A stretch of DNA of 64,000 nt from Pseudomonas sp. BGI-2. GTDB taxonomy: Bacteria; Pseudomonadota; Gammaproteobacteria; Pseudomonadales; Pseudomonadaceae. The position numbers and the translations under genes are program-made. The notes below the pieces were generated by a model that searched no databases, was not told the DNA's origin, and worked only from the letters and a program-made list of their open reading frames with translations. The stretch lies in NCBI RefSeq assembly GCF_004310295.1, contig NZ_SISB01000013.1:1-64000 (forward strand), written 5' to 3'. Positions 52,555 to 61,937 of this stretch are shown one piece after another (position 1 is the stretch's first letter; each line of letters starts with the position of its first letter).

Positions 52555-54204
52555 ATGTTGAAGTTCAAACCTGTGCGCCCGGAATGGGTGACACTGATTG
52601 CCAGCGCCTTTCTTTTAACGGGCTTTAACTTTGTGCTCTGGCAACACCTGTTTGATATCACCGCTGCGGACGGTAAAGGCATCGTCATGCGCGTCGCGTT
52701 CGGCGTGATGATTCTGGCGGCCTTCAACATTGTGCTGACTCTTCTGGCGTTCCGGCGCGTGATGAAGCCGGTCTTGATCCTGATCTTTATGATCAGCGCT
52801 GGCGTGGCGTACTTTATGAGTCAATACGGTATTCTGATGGACATCGGCATGTTGCGCAACTTTGCGCAAACCAACGCGACGGAAGTGCGTGATTTACTGT
52901 CCTTGAAGTTGTTTGTTTATATCCTTTTGCTGGGTGTTTTTCCCTCCTGGCTGTTGTGGAAGGTTCCGGTTAATTATCGCCGCTGGCACCGTGAACTACT
53001 AAGTAAGGCCCTGGTGAGTGTCGCTTCGGTTGCAGTAATCGGTGGCATCGCGCTGGTTAATTATCAGGGTTTATCCTCGTTGTTTCGCAATCACCATGAA
53101 CTGCGCCTGATGGTGGTGCCGAGTAACTACATCGGTGCGGCGTTCGGTTTCCTGCGTGAGCAAGTCGTCTCCGCCCGGCAGCCCTTCGTCAAGGTCGGTG
53201 AAGATGCCCAGCGAAATCCCGCCTGGCAGACCCACAGCCGTAAATCCCTGACGGTGTTGGTCGTCGGCGAAAGTGCCCGGGCCGAGAACTTCGGCATCCT
53301 CGGTTACGACCGAGACACCACGCCCAAACTGGACAAGGAAGCCGGGCTGATTGCGTTCACCGATGTGCATTCCTGCGGCACGGAAACGGCCGTGTCGGTG
53401 CCGTGCATGTTCTCGGACATGGGCCGCAAGAATTACAACGCCGGCAAGGCGAAGAATGCAGAGGGCCTGCTGGACGTGCTCAAACGCGCCGGTCTTGAGG
53501 TGATCTGGCGTGACAATCAATCAGGCTGTAAAAGTACTTGCGACCGGGTCACCCTCGACGACGTCAGCAATCTCAAGGACCCGGTGCTGTGCGCCAACAG
53601 TGAATGCCGCGACGAAATTCTCCTGCAAGGTTTGCAGCACTTCATCGACACGCTGGATAAAGACACCGTGCTGGTCCTGCACCAGATGGGCAGCCATGGC
53701 CCGGAATACTACAAGCGCTATCCGAAAGAGTACGAGCGCTTCACGCCCGTCTGTGAAAGTAACGCACTGAATAATTGCAGCCGCGAAAGTATCGTCAATG
53801 GCTACGACAACACGCTGGTGTATACCGACCACGTGCTGTCGACCCTGATCGATCTGTTGCGCAGCAATCAGGACAAAGTCGATACCGCCATGCTGTACCT
53901 GTCGGATCACGGCGAATCCCTGGGCGAATACAACTTGTTCCTCCACGGCACGCCTTACATGCTGGCTCCGGATCAGCAGAAGCATGTGGCGATGTTGGCG
54001 TGGTTCTCCGACAGCTACCAAAAGTCGTTCTCGGTGGACACCCATTGTCTGCAACTGAGCCGCGACAAGCCCCTGAGCCAGGACAACCTGTTCCATTCGA
54101 TGCTCGGTCTGCTGGAGGTCAACAGCAAGGTCTACAACCAGGATCTGGACATGTTCGCCGGTTGCCGCGGGGCCGTGATCGACGGTGTGTTGGCCAAAGA
54201 GTAA
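52555..54204 (+). CDS. eptA: lipid A phosphoethanolamine transferase (EptA-like)
   Basis: A 549-aa membrane enzyme with five N-terminal helices (to about residue 185) and a periplasmic sulfatase-fold domain. The metal-binding start VVGESARAENFGILGY and nucleophile Thr278 in SCGTETAVSVPCMFS are present, as are YLSDHGESLGEY and QMGSHGPEYYKRY. It adds phosphoethanolamine to lipid A, lowering binding of cationic peptides. ATG 52555 is preferred: the upstream open part of the frame has no hydrophobic start and begins with TTG. Confidence 0.9.
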   Translation: MLKFKPVRPEWVTLIASAFLLTGFNFVLWQHLFDITAADGKGIVMRVAFGVMILAAFNIVLTLLAFRRVMKPVLILIFMISAGVAYFMSQYGILMDIGMLRNFAQTNATEVRDLLSLKLFVYILLLGVFPSWLLWKVPVNYRRWHRELLSKALVSVASVAVIGGIALVNYQGLSSLFRNHHELRLMVVPSNYIGAAFGFLREQVVSARQPFVKVGEDAQRNPAWQTHSRKSLTVLVVGESARAENFGILGYDRDTTPKLDKEAGLIAFTDVHSCGTETAVSVPCMFSDMGRKNYNAGKAKNAEGLLDVLKRAGLEVIWRDNQSGCKSTCDRVTLDDVSNLKDPVLCANSECRDEILLQGLQHFIDTLDKDTVLVLHQMGSHGPEYYKRYPKEYERFTPVCESNALNNCSRESIVNGYDNTLVYTDHVLSTLIDLLRSNQDKVDTAMLYLSDHGESLGEYNLFLHGTPYMLAPDQQKHVAMLAWFSDSYQKSFSVDTHCLQLSRDKPLSQDNLFHSMLGLLEVNSKVYNQDLDMFAGCRGAVIDGVLAKE

Positions 54205-54277
54205 GCGTTTCGACCTTTTTTTCACGTACCGGTGGTTAACCTGCGGCTGGTACCTATTCCTACAAGAGCCATTGCAC

Positions 54278-54940
54278 ATGTCCGCGCAGCCCCCATCCGC
54301 CATCGAGCTTGAGTTCGCCCGGCGCTACGATCAGGAACACAGCCGCGTCTGCCTTCAGCCGCGACCGCGTGGCCTGGCGGGGCGCTTGACCTTCTGGCGC
54401 GATGAGCAGTTGGTGCGTAACGCGCTCAAGGTCGCCGGCGAGCCGGGCTTGATGCTTGATGTGGCCTGTGGTGCCGGGCGCTTCTGGCCGGTGTTGGCCG
54501 AGCACGCGAACCGCGTGATTCTTGCGTCCGATCATTCGCAGGACATGCTCAATCACGCCCAGACTCACCATTCGCAGAGCGTGCTCCAGCGGATCAAGAC
54601 ATTCCAGAGTTCGGCCTTCACCCTCGGTTTGTCGGCGAGCGCGGTCGACAGCATTTTTTGCATGCAACTGTTTCAGCACATCACCAGTCCGGACCATCGA
54701 TTGGCCCTGCTTAAAGAGTTCCACCGTGTGAGTCGCGATACCGTGATTGTGGCGGTACGGGTCGATGCGCATTTCAAACTCCGCCGACCAGGCGCAGCGG
54801 GCACTAACCCCCGGCAGCTGGCAGACAAGGCCCAGGTCGAAGCCGAATTCAGGCAGGCGGGTTTCCGCTTGCTCAGTCACCAGGACTTTCTGCCCGGTTG
54901 TGCACGGATGCGGGTCTACGTGCTGCGTAAGGCCAGTTAA
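54278..54940 (+). CDS. class I SAM-dependent methyltransferase
   Basis: A 220-aa methyltransferase with motif I LMLDVACGAGRFWPVL and LASDHSQDML at the expected spacing. ATG 54278 places the start after the AAGAGCC site. It follows eptA on the same strand with a 73-base gap. Substrate is not predictable; a membrane-lipid or small-molecule target is possible given its neighbour. Confidence 0.78.
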   Translation: MSAQPPSAIELEFARRYDQEHSRVCLQPRPRGLAGRLTFWRDEQLVRNALKVAGEPGLMLDVACGAGRFWPVLAEHANRVILASDHSQDMLNHAQTHHSQSVLQRIKTFQSSAFTLGLSASAVDSIFCMQLFQHITSPDHRLALLKEFHRVSRDTVIVAVRVDAHFKLRRPGAAGTNPRQLADKAQVEAEFRQAGFRLLSHQDFLPGCARMRVYVLRKAS

Positions 54941-55063
54941 CCTCCGCTTGTCAGACATTTCGTGCCGTCTGGCAGGTCTTTTCGCTAAAGCTCTTGTTCA
55001 GTGGATGCGCGGAAATCGCCGGGGGCGATATATACTGCGCGCCATTCTTCAAGGGAGAGCCGT

Positions 55064-56197
55064 GTGGCCATCGATATTCACTGGATTCGCGACAACGATA
55101 GCCTCGGTCAGTTTTGCGCCGAGTGGCAGCAGTTGCCATTCGTTGCCCTCGACACCGAATTCATGCGGGTCGACACCTTTTATCCGATTGCAGGCCTGCT
55201 GCAGATCGGCGATGGCGTACGCGCTTACCTGATTGACCCACTGACCATCGACAACTGGAAGCCTTTGGCCGCGTTGCTGGAAAACCCGGCCGTGGTCAAA
55301 GTCGTCCATGCGTGCAGCGAAGACCTCGAAGTGTTGCTGCGCCTGACCGGCAGCCTGCCGGCGCCGCTGTTCGATACGCAACTGGCCGCCGCCTACCTGA
55401 ACCTCGGCTTCTCGATGGGTTATTCGCGGTTGGTGCAGGAAGTGCTCGGTATCGACCTGCCCAAGGGCGAGACCCGTTCCGACTGGTTGCAACGTCCGCT
55501 TTCCGATACGCAAATCAGCTATGCCGCTGAAGATGCGCTGCATCTGGCAGAAGTTTTCGTACAACTGCGTCCGAAGCTTTCCGATGACAAGTACAACTGG
55601 GTCCTGGAGGACGGCGCCGAGCTGGTGGCCAACTTGCGCCGCGAGATCGATCCGTACGAGGTCTATCGCGAAGCCAAACTGGCCTGGAAGCTCTCCCGCG
55701 CCCAGCTCGCCGTGTTGCGTGAACTCTGCGCCTGGCGTGAACGCGAAGCCCGCGCCCGTGACCTGCCGCGCAATCGCATCGTGCGTGAGCATTCGCTGTG
55801 GCCGTTGGCGCGCACGCAGCCCGACAACCTCGGAGCACTGGCGAAAATCGAAGACATGCACCCGCGTACCGTGCGTCAGGACGGCGAATTTCTGCTTGAT
55901 CTGATCAAGCGCTCTGGCAGTGTGTCGCCAGATCAATGGCCGCCCGCCGTGCCGGAGCCATTGCCGGTAGACGCCGCCACCCTGGTCAAACAGCTGCGTG
56001 CGATCGGCCAGGCCGAAGCCGAGCGCCTGAACATCGCGCCGGAGCTGATGCTGCGCAAGAAAACCCTGGAAGCGCTGCTCAAGAGCGGCTACCCCAATGG
56101 TCCTTACCAATTGCCTGATTCGCTGCGTGGCTGGCGCCGCGAATTGATGGGCCAGGCGCTGCTCGACAGCCTGGCCACCGCCGGAGAACAGCCTTGA
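55064..56197 (+). CDS. rnd: ribonuclease D
   Basis: RNase D (377 aa) trims the 3' ends of tRNA precursors. The exonuclease motifs are intact: [23 protein letters not shown] and [11 protein letters not shown] supply the DEDD acidic residues; two HRDC domains follow (about 205-285 and 300-370). The start is GTG 55064 with GGGAGAG just upstream. Its stop overlaps the ycgL start by 4 bases, the same rnd-ycgL pair seen in other Pseudomonas. Confidence 0.95.
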   Translation: MAIDIHWIRDNDSLGQFCAEWQQLPFVALDTEFMRVDTFYPIAGLLQIGDGVRAYLIDPLTIDNWKPLAALLENPAVVKVVHACSEDLEVLLRLTGSLPAPLFDTQLAAAYLNLGFSMGYSRLVQEVLGIDLPKGETRSDWLQRPLSDTQISYAAEDALHLAEVFVQLRPKLSDDKYNWVLEDGAELVANLRREIDPYEVYREAKLAWKLSRAQLAVLRELCAWREREARARDLPRNRIVREHSLWPLARTQPDNLGALAKIEDMHPRTVRQDGEFLLDLIKRSGSVSPDQWPPAVPEPLPVDAATLVKQLRAIGQAEAERLNIAPELMLRKKTLEALLKSGYPNGPYQLPDSLRGWRRELMGQALLDSLATAGEQP

Positions 56198-56487
56198 AAC
56201 GTATTTGCTCCATCTACCGAAGCCTGAAGAAAAACGAGATGTACCTCTATGTGCTCAAAAGCGATGCACTGGAGCGTGTTCCGGAAAGTCTGATGGCCGC
56301 CTTCGGCAAACCTCATCATGCTTTCGATCTGGTGCTGACCCCCGAGCGCAAACTGTCGCGCGAGGACATCGCCGTGGTCCTGGAAAACCTTGAGAAGCAG
56401 GGCTACCACCTGCAAATGCCACCGGCCGAAGACGAATACATCGAACACTTGCCGGAAGAGTTGCTGCGACGTAACGACCCGATGTGA
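56194..56487 (+). CDS. ycgL: YcgL domain protein
   Basis: A 97-aa YcgL-family protein, [20 protein letters not shown] at the start being the family hallmark. It starts at TTG 56194, overlapping the rnd stop, so the two genes are translationally coupled. Function unknown; the conserved link with rnd hints at an RNA-related role. Confidence 0.9.
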   Translation: MKRICSIYRSLKKNEMYLYVLKSDALERVPESLMAAFGKPHHAFDLVLTPERKLSREDIAVVLENLEKQGYHLQMPPAEDEYIEHLPEELLRRNDPM

Positions 56488-56606
56488 TCGGCAGACAGGC
56501 TCTGTCAGAGTCTGTGTGAAACACTGGAATGATTTTGGCGATGGCCAGGGCGACGGAGTGATACTCCTTCGACGGCCGTCTGCACTGTTTTCGAAAGGTT
56601 TGAACC

Positions 56607-57539
56607 ATGCGCGTTCTGATTGCTGAACACGACCACCCTGTGTACGCCCAACTGTTGCGTCAGGCTGCGCCTGATCTGGAAGTGCTGACCAGCGGCGACT
56701 CCGCAGAATTGGCCAGCCAGGCGGCCGACTGCCCGATCTGGCTGGGCCAGCCGGACCTGTTGGCGAACCTGTTGCGCCAAGGCCACCAGCCACAATGGCT
56801 GCAATCGACATGGGCCGGCATTACGCCGCTGCTGGCCGACGGTTTGCGCCGTGATTATCGCCTGACGCGTGCGGTAGGGATTTTTGGTCAGGTCATGGCC
56901 GAATACGTCCTGACCTACATGCTCGGCCACGAGCGCGAAGTGCTGGCGCGGCTGGTCAGCCAGGTCGAGCGCAAGTGGGACAGTCGTCAGGGCCAAAGCC
57001 TGGCGGGACGCAAAGTGTTGATCGTCGGCACCGGTGACATCGGCCAGACCGTGGCGAAGTTCCTTGTGCCATTTGGCGTCGAGTTGTACGGCATCGCCAG
57101 CGAAGCCCGGGAGCAGGCGCCGTTTGTTGAAGTCGGCGCTATGGCAGACTTGCCGCGCCTGGTCGGTGAAGTGGATTTCGTCATCAATCTGCTGCCCAAC
57201 ACCCCCAATACCCATGACTTGTACGATGCTGCGCTGTTCAAGCAGTTCAAGCCGACCGGGTTGTTCATCAACGTCGGGCGGGGCGTGGCCGTGGTCGACG
57301 CGGACCTGGTGGAAGCCTTGAAAGAAGGGCATCTGGCGGGCGCAGTGATCGACGTCTGCCGCCAGGAACCGCTGCCGCAGCGTCATCCGTTCTGGACAGC
57401 CTGGGGCTTGCTGCTGACCGGCCACAGCTCGGCACCGACCTCGCCATCGATGATGGTGAACCTGTTTGTCGAAAACCTGCGGGCGTATCAGGCAGGAGAA
57501 GCGTTGCGCGGGGAAGTGGACTTCAACCGCGGCTACTGA
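56607..57539 (+). CDS. D-2-hydroxyacid dehydrogenase
   Basis: A 310-aa NAD(P)-dependent dehydrogenase of the GhrA/SerA-like family. The dinucleotide fold is VLIVGTGDIGQTVAKFL, and the catalytic Arg, Glu and His are in NVGRGVAVVD, DVCRQEPLP and LLTGHSSAPT. Typical substrates are glyoxylate or hydroxypyruvate. A repeat pair follows. Confidence 0.87.
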   Translation: MRVLIAEHDHPVYAQLLRQAAPDLEVLTSGDSAELASQAADCPIWLGQPDLLANLLRQGHQPQWLQSTWAGITPLLADGLRRDYRLTRAVGIFGQVMAEYVLTYMLGHEREVLARLVSQVERKWDSRQGQSLAGRKVLIVGTGDIGQTVAKFLVPFGVELYGIASEAREQAPFVEVGAMADLPRLVGEVDFVINLLPNTPNTHDLYDAALFKQFKPTGLFINVGRGVAVVDADLVEALKEGHLAGAVIDVCRQEPLPQRHPFWTAWGLLLTGHSSAPTSPSMMVNLFVENLRAYQAGEALRGEVDFNRGY

Positions 57540-57548
57540 GCCCACCAC

Positions 57549-57661
57549 TGATCGTTCCCACGCTCTGCGTGGGAATGCCGCCGGGGACGCTCCGCGTTCC
57601 GCTTTGGATGTGACGCGGAGCGTCACGGGATGCATTCCCACGCAGAGCGTGGGAACGATCA
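57549..57661. repeat. GTTCCCACGC-type inverted repeat
   Basis: TGATCGTTCCCACGCTCTGC at 57549 and its complement at 57642-57661 flank an inner palindrome (GACGCTCCGCG... CGCGGAGCGTC). This is a third class of intergenic repeat, different from both REP types in the window. Confidence 0.9.
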
Positions 57662-57671
57662 GGTTCAGCGC

Positions 57672-58265
57672 TTAGAGAGTAAAGTCGCCTTCGGCCGCCA
57701 GTTCGCTCAGCGGGCGACGCGGGCTTGGTTCTTCGCGGGCTTGCAGGTAATCGGCCAGCGTTGCCTTGTCGCCCAGTTTGCCCACGGCCACCGCTGCGTG
57801 CAGCGCATAACCTTCAGGGATGTTCAGCTCCTTGCGGGTCAGGTCCTGGTCGAAACCGGCCATGCCGTGGGTGTGCCAGCCGCTGATGCTCGCTTGCAGT
57901 GCCAGGTGGCCCCAGGCCGAACCGGTGTCGAAGGTGTGCCACAGGGCCGGGGTTTCTTCGGTGGCGCCGGGTACGGCGAAGGTGGTTTTCGAGATCACAA
58001 TCACCAGCGCCGAGGCGTGTTGCGCCCAGCCGCGATTGAATTCATTCAGCAGGCCCAGGAAGCGCTCCCAGTTCGGCGTATCACGACGCGCGTAGAGAAA
58101 CCGCCAAGGTTGCGAGTTGTAGGCCGATGGCGCCCAGCGTGCGGCTTCGAAGAAGCTCAGCAAGGTTTCTTCGGCAATGGTTTCGCCGGTGAAGGCGCGG
58201 GGCGACCAGCGATCGGTGAACTGAGGGTGGATCGCATAATCGGCAACGCGTGGATTTGCACTCAT
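57672..58265 (-). CDS. nitroreductase family protein
   Basis: A 197-aa FMN-dependent nitroreductase-fold protein. DRWSPRAFTGETIAEETL at the N-terminus, RWAPSAYNSQPWRFLYA and the C-terminal block around AVAVGKLGD are typical. ATG 58265 is chosen with AGGAA upstream. Such enzymes reduce nitro groups, quinones or flavins; the physiological substrate is not evident. Confidence 0.87.
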   Translation of the reverse strand: MSANPRVADYAIHPQFTDRWSPRAFTGETIAEETLLSFFEAARWAPSAYNSQPWRFLYARRDTPNWERFLGLLNEFNRGWAQHASALVIVISKTTFAVPGATEETPALWHTFDTGSAWGHLALQASISGWHTHGMAGFDQDLTRKELNIPEGYALHAAVAVGKLGDKATLADYLQAREEPSPRRPLSELAAEGDFTL

Positions 58266-58543
58266 CAAGAGATTCCTTGCTTCGTCTGAAAGTGAGGGTC
58301 GCCTGAAACCTGCGGGCGCAGTTGAGCTGAGCGCTAAGGTTTTCCAGAGCCGGGCAGTTCACCTGAATGCAACGCGGTTGAGCGTTAATGGCATTTGGGC
58401 ATGGCTCCTTGCGACTGGCAAAGCTACGTGGCGGCGCAATAACTGACAAGCCCCGTTCTACCGGCAGTCGCCAATGCTTGGCCCGCAAGGGCCTTGGCAC
58501 TAGACTGGCGGCCTTTTCACCACCTGATGTCGATGCTCGAACC

Positions 58544-58993
58544 ATGGCCGCCAAAGTCGAACCGTTCTGGATACGCAAAACCCTCGATCAACTCGATTCA
58601 CAAGAGTGGGAATCGCTGTGCGACGGCTGTGGCCTGTGCTGCCTGCAAAAGCTTGAAGATGAAGACGACAATTCCGTCTATTACACGCGCATCGCCTGCA
58701 AACTGCTGGACCTGAACACCTGTCAGTGCACCGACTACCCGAACCGCCGGGACTTCGTCCCCGATTGCATCCAGCTCACGCCGGGCAAGGCTGACGAGTT
58801 CAAATGGCTGCCGCCGACCTGCGGTTATCGCCTGGTCAGTGAAGGCAAGGACCTGCCACTCTGGCATCACTTGGTGTGCGGTGATCGCGATGCGGTGCAC
58901 CACGAACGTATTTCCCAATCCGGGCGCATGCTCGCCGAAGGCAGCGTGGCCGAAGATGACTGGGAAGATCATCTGATTTTCCGGGCAGGTTAG
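58544..58993 (+). CDS. ycgN: YcgN family cysteine-cluster protein (UPF0260)
   Basis: A 149-aa protein with [14 protein letters not shown] near the start and later CKLLD, CQCTDY and CIQLTPG, the cysteine set of the YkgJ/YcgN group thought to bind zinc or iron. ATG 58544 is taken because the family starts here ([12 protein letters not shown]). It is followed 17 bases later by a secreted peptidase-like gene. Confidence 0.88.
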   Translation: MAAKVEPFWIRKTLDQLDSQEWESLCDGCGLCCLQKLEDEDDNSVYYTRIACKLLDLNTCQCTDYPNRRDFVPDCIQLTPGKADEFKWLPPTCGYRLVSEGKDLPLWHHLVCGDRDAVHHERISQSGRMLAEGSVAEDDWEDHLIFRAG

Positions 58994-59010
58994 CTTTACA
59001 AGGAGTGTGT

Positions 59011-60240
59011 ATGGCTGTGGGATTGCGGCTGTTGCTGACCGTTGGGCTATTGGCCCTGAGTTCGTCCGTGTGGGCGGCGAAGAAGGTCGATCTGGATTAC
59101 CACGTGCGCCTGTTGCCGCAAAGCGATCAGGCCGAAGTGCGACTGACGCTGGCCCAGGGCTCGGCGGTGCGCAGTCTGGATTTCGATCTGGGCGACGGCA
59201 GCCACTACAGCGACTTCAAGGCCGACGGCCAATGGCAGCTCACGCCGGGCGAGCAGAAGCGCGGGGTTTGGCGTCCGGCCACTGACAAGGCCAGCCTGAC
59301 CTACCGCGTGCGCATCAGCCATGGGCGCAAGAGCGGCAGCTTCGATACGCGCATGACCCCGACCTGGGCGCTGATGCGCGGTGACGACCTGGTGCCACCG
59401 GCCAAACTCGATCAGCAGGACGGCATCGAGCTGGTATCACGCCTTGAATTCGAATTGCCCAGCGGCTGGAAAAGCGTCGAAACCGCCTGGCCGCGAATCG
59501 GCAAGAACAAATTCCGCATTGATAACGCCTCTCGACTGTTCGACCGGCCCGTGGGCTGGATGCTCGCCGGCCACCTCGGCAGCCGTCGCACCAGGCTTGG
59601 GGAAACCGAAGTCACCGTCGCCTCGCCCCAAGGCCAGGGCATGCGCCGCATGGACGTGCTGACGCTGCTGACCTTTGTCTGGCCGCAGGTGCAAGCGGTG
59701 TTCCCGCGTCATCCCACCAAACTGTTGATCGTCGGCGCCAATGACCCGATGTGGCGCGGCAGCCTGGCCGCGCGGGAATCGATCTATCTGAACACGCGTC
59801 TGCCGCTGGTCAGCGAAAGCGGCACCAGCGCGGTGGTGCGTGAACTGGCGCAGGTGTTCGCGCGGATCAACGACAAGCAGCGCAGTGACTGGATCAGCGA
59901 AGGGTTTGCCGAGTACTACGCCATCGAACTGGTGCGCCGCGCCGGTGGCATGAGTGATGAGCGGTATGAAAGTTTGCACGGCAAGTTGATCAAGGACAGC
60001 CAGAAAGTCACCACGTTGCGTGGCGAACAGGTGAGCCCGGCTCAGGTGTCGAAAGCGGTGTTGTTACTGCAGGAACTGGATCGCGAGATTCGCTTGAAGA
60101 CCCGCAACAAACGGTCGCTGGATGATGTGTTGCGTGGGGCGATGCACCTGGAAAGTGTGGATACCAAGGAATTTGTGCAACTCGCGGAAAGCGTGATTGG
60201 CGAGTCTTCCAAAGTCCTCGACACCGAGTTGCTTCAGTAA
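59011..60240 (+). CDS. secreted gluzincin-like protein with lost zinc histidines
   Basis: A 409-aa exported protein (signal peptide LLALSSSVWA). The C-terminal half resembles M1/M61-type peptidases: WISEGFAEYYAIEL carries a Glu at residue 297 like the third zinc ligand. The HExxH that should precede it is replaced by RELAQ at 277-281 (Arg and Gln in place of both histidines), so it is unlikely to bind zinc the usual way. ATG 59011 has AAGGAG 6 bases upstream. Probably a non-enzymatic relative. Confidence 0.7.
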   Translation: MAVGLRLLLTVGLLALSSSVWAAKKVDLDYHVRLLPQSDQAEVRLTLAQGSAVRSLDFDLGDGSHYSDFKADGQWQLTPGEQKRGVWRPATDKASLTYRVRISHGRKSGSFDTRMTPTWALMRGDDLVPPAKLDQQDGIELVSRLEFELPSGWKSVETAWPRIGKNKFRIDNASRLFDRPVGWMLAGHLGSRRTRLGETEVTVASPQGQGMRRMDVLTLLTFVWPQVQAVFPRHPTKLLIVGANDPMWRGSLAARESIYLNTRLPLVSESGTSAVVRELAQVFARINDKQRSDWISEGFAEYYAIELVRRAGGMSDERYESLHGKLIKDSQKVTTLRGEQVSPAQVSKAVLLLQELDREIRLKTRNKRSLDDVLRGAMHLESVDTKEFVQLAESVIGESSKVLDTELLQ

Positions 60241-60247
60241 CGCCGCC

Positions 60248-60338
60248 TTCGCGGGCAAGCCTCGCTCCTACAGGGTTTTGTGGCATACGCAACGCGTGTG
60301 ATCAAGCCAATCCAGTAGGAGCGAGGATTGCCCGCGAA
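60248..60338. repeat. REP pair (inverted)
   Basis: TTCGCGGGCAAGCCTCGCTCC (60248-60268) and GGAGCGAGGATTGCCCGCGAA (60318-60338) face each other with two mismatches. Confidence 0.92.
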
Positions 60339-60368
60339 GAGGCCGTCAGCCTCTCCGCAACATCTGGA

Positions 60369-60746
60369 TCAAACCCCGGTTTTAGGCGATTTCAACGAAT
60401 CATTGCCCGTCACCGTAGCGGTATTGGTCGCCGCCTCGGCGTTCGCCTTCAACGTGCTCAACTCTTCCCCGGCCCGCTCGATCCTTGCCCGAACGTTGTT
60501 CATGTCCTGACGGCTTTTCTCCAGCAGGCTTTTCGCCGAGCTGTGCCCGGTAATCCCGCGAGCCAGCGCCACACCGCCAATCGCCACTTGAATCAACCCG
60601 AAAATGCCGCCGCGACGCAGGCCCTTGCCCATCATCAGCACACCACCGGCGAGAGAGCCGACGCGTTCCCAGCCGTGAACGTTTTGTTCGGAATGAGTCT
60701 GAAACGGGGTGGATTCGATGCGTTCTACGCGTTTGAGTTCGCTCAT
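60369..60746 (-). CDS. DUF2892/YgaP-like membrane protein
   Basis: A 125-aa protein with N-terminal NVHGWERVGSLAGGVLMMGK and a glycine-rich second helix, the pattern of the YgaP-like transmembrane domain (DUF2892), followed by a charged coiled-coil tail (SRQDMNNVRARIERAGEELS). Function unknown; family members occur in inner membranes and often near stress genes. Confidence 0.72.
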   Translation of the reverse strand: MSELKRVERIESTPFQTHSEQNVHGWERVGSLAGGVLMMGKGLRRGGIFGLIQVAIGGVALARGITGHSSAKSLLEKSRQDMNNVRARIERAGEELSTLKANAEAATNTATVTGNDSLKSPKTGV

Positions 60747-60838
60747 GATCTGTCTCCAGGCAGGAATGACTGCTTCAACAATAGATAGTTAAGCTGACTG
60801 CCGGAGCCGTCGGCTTGTTCCATCGAATGTGCGGTGAT

Positions 60839-61309
60839 TCAGCGGAATTTTGCCCCGGAACGGGTATTGAGTCCCTTGGACATGCGGTCGTAGAGCACGA
60901 CGTTGACCGTGGCGGCCAGGTTCATGCAACCGGTGGTCGGGATGTAGACCACGTCTTCGCACCAGTCGCGAATCTCTTGATCCAGCGAACCGTCTTCCGG
61001 GCCGAAGATGTACAGCGCACGATCCGGGTGGGTGTATTCGGGGAGCGAACGGGCGCCTTCGACCAGCTCCACTGCGACGGGGACGCAGCCTAATGGCAGG
61101 ATTTTCTTCAAATCGTCGATGCCGATCAGCGGGATGTCGTAGTGGACGCGCTTGGTGTCGGTCACGAAGTCGGCGGCACGTTCATACCGCTTGCCGGTGT
61201 AGAACACGGACGCCACGCCATAGCAGCCGGCGGCGCGCATCACCGAGCCAACGTTTTCCGGTGATTTGGGGTTATACAAACCAATGCAGCTGTACCGTTT
61301 GTCTGCCAC
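60839..61309 (-). CDS. SpoU/TrmH family RNA methyltransferase
   Basis: A 156-aa single-domain SPOUT methyltransferase. The three family motifs are NVGSVMRAAGCYG, FGPEDGSL and MNLAATVNVVLYDR, the SAM-binding knot. It matches TrmL-like enzymes that 2'-O-methylate tRNA, but other small SpoU proteins act on rRNA, so the target is open. Confidence 0.87.
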   Translation of the reverse strand: MADKRYSCIGLYNPKSPENVGSVMRAAGCYGVASVFYTGKRYERAADFVTDTKRVHYDIPLIGIDDLKKILPLGCVPVAVELVEGARSLPEYTHPDRALYIFGPEDGSLDQEIRDWCEDVVYIPTTGCMNLAATVNVVLYDRMSKGLNTRSGAKFR

Positions 61310-61399
61310 GAGCGGGGTGCCTTCGGGAAAAAACGACGATTATACGGGGATTGGGGGAGGGGAGTCAGATTGTAGATTGGTGGTGACTGGGAGATTGTC

Positions 61400-61488
61400 T
61401 TCGCGGGCAAGCCTCGCTCCTACAGGTACAGAGTCGATCACCATCTGGTGAACGACACCGATCCGTAGGAGCGAGGCTTGCCCGCGAA
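61400..61488. repeat. REP pair (inverted)
   Basis: TTCGCGGGCAAGCCTCGCTCC (61400-61420) and GGAGCGAGGCTTGCCCGCGAA (61468-61488), perfect complements around a 47-base spacer. Confidence 0.93.
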
Positions 61489-61514
61489 GAGGCCAGTCCA
61501 GCCACTGAAAACCT

Positions 61515-61889
61515 TCAGTCTTCTTTCTTCATCAACCCAGCCAACGCCGCAAACGGGTTATGCGTGGCCTTGGCGATTTTCGGCGTGCTCAGCGAGCCTT
61601 CGTGAAAATACTGCTGGTCGGTATACCGCGAGTGTTCGTTGTCGTGGCAATACAGGCACAACAATTCCCAGTTCGAGCCGTCTTGCGGGTTGTTGTCATG
61701 GTTGTGGTCGCGGTGGTGCACGGTCAGTTCGCTCAGGCGCTTGCCGGAGAACTCGCGGGCGCAGCGGCCGCACACGTGCGGGTACATCTTCAGGGCTTTG
61801 TCGCGGTAACCCATTTCCTTGTCGCGCTGATTGTCGGCAAGGATGCGGTCCAGTTTCGACGTGTTGGTCGGAGGCGTTGACGAACTCAT
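61515..61889 (-). CDS. YajD-type HNH nuclease family protein
   Basis: A 124-aa HNH protein. VCGRCAREF and LCLYCHDNEH supply two CxxC metal knuckles, with VHHRDHNHDNNP as the HNH core. This is the YajD group, small nucleases of uncertain role. It is followed on the same strand by the spermidine-synthase-like gene upstream, a steady pairing in this stretch. Confidence 0.84.
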   Translation of the reverse strand: MSSSTPPTNTSKLDRILADNQRDKEMGYRDKALKMYPHVCGRCAREFSGKRLSELTVHHRDHNHDNNPQDGSNWELLCLYCHDNEHSRYTDQQYFHEGSLSTPKIAKATHNPFAALAGLMKKED

Positions 61890-61937
61890 GGGTTCACCTT
61901 TGTAAAAGACTAATGACGGTTATGAACGAAGTTTAGC

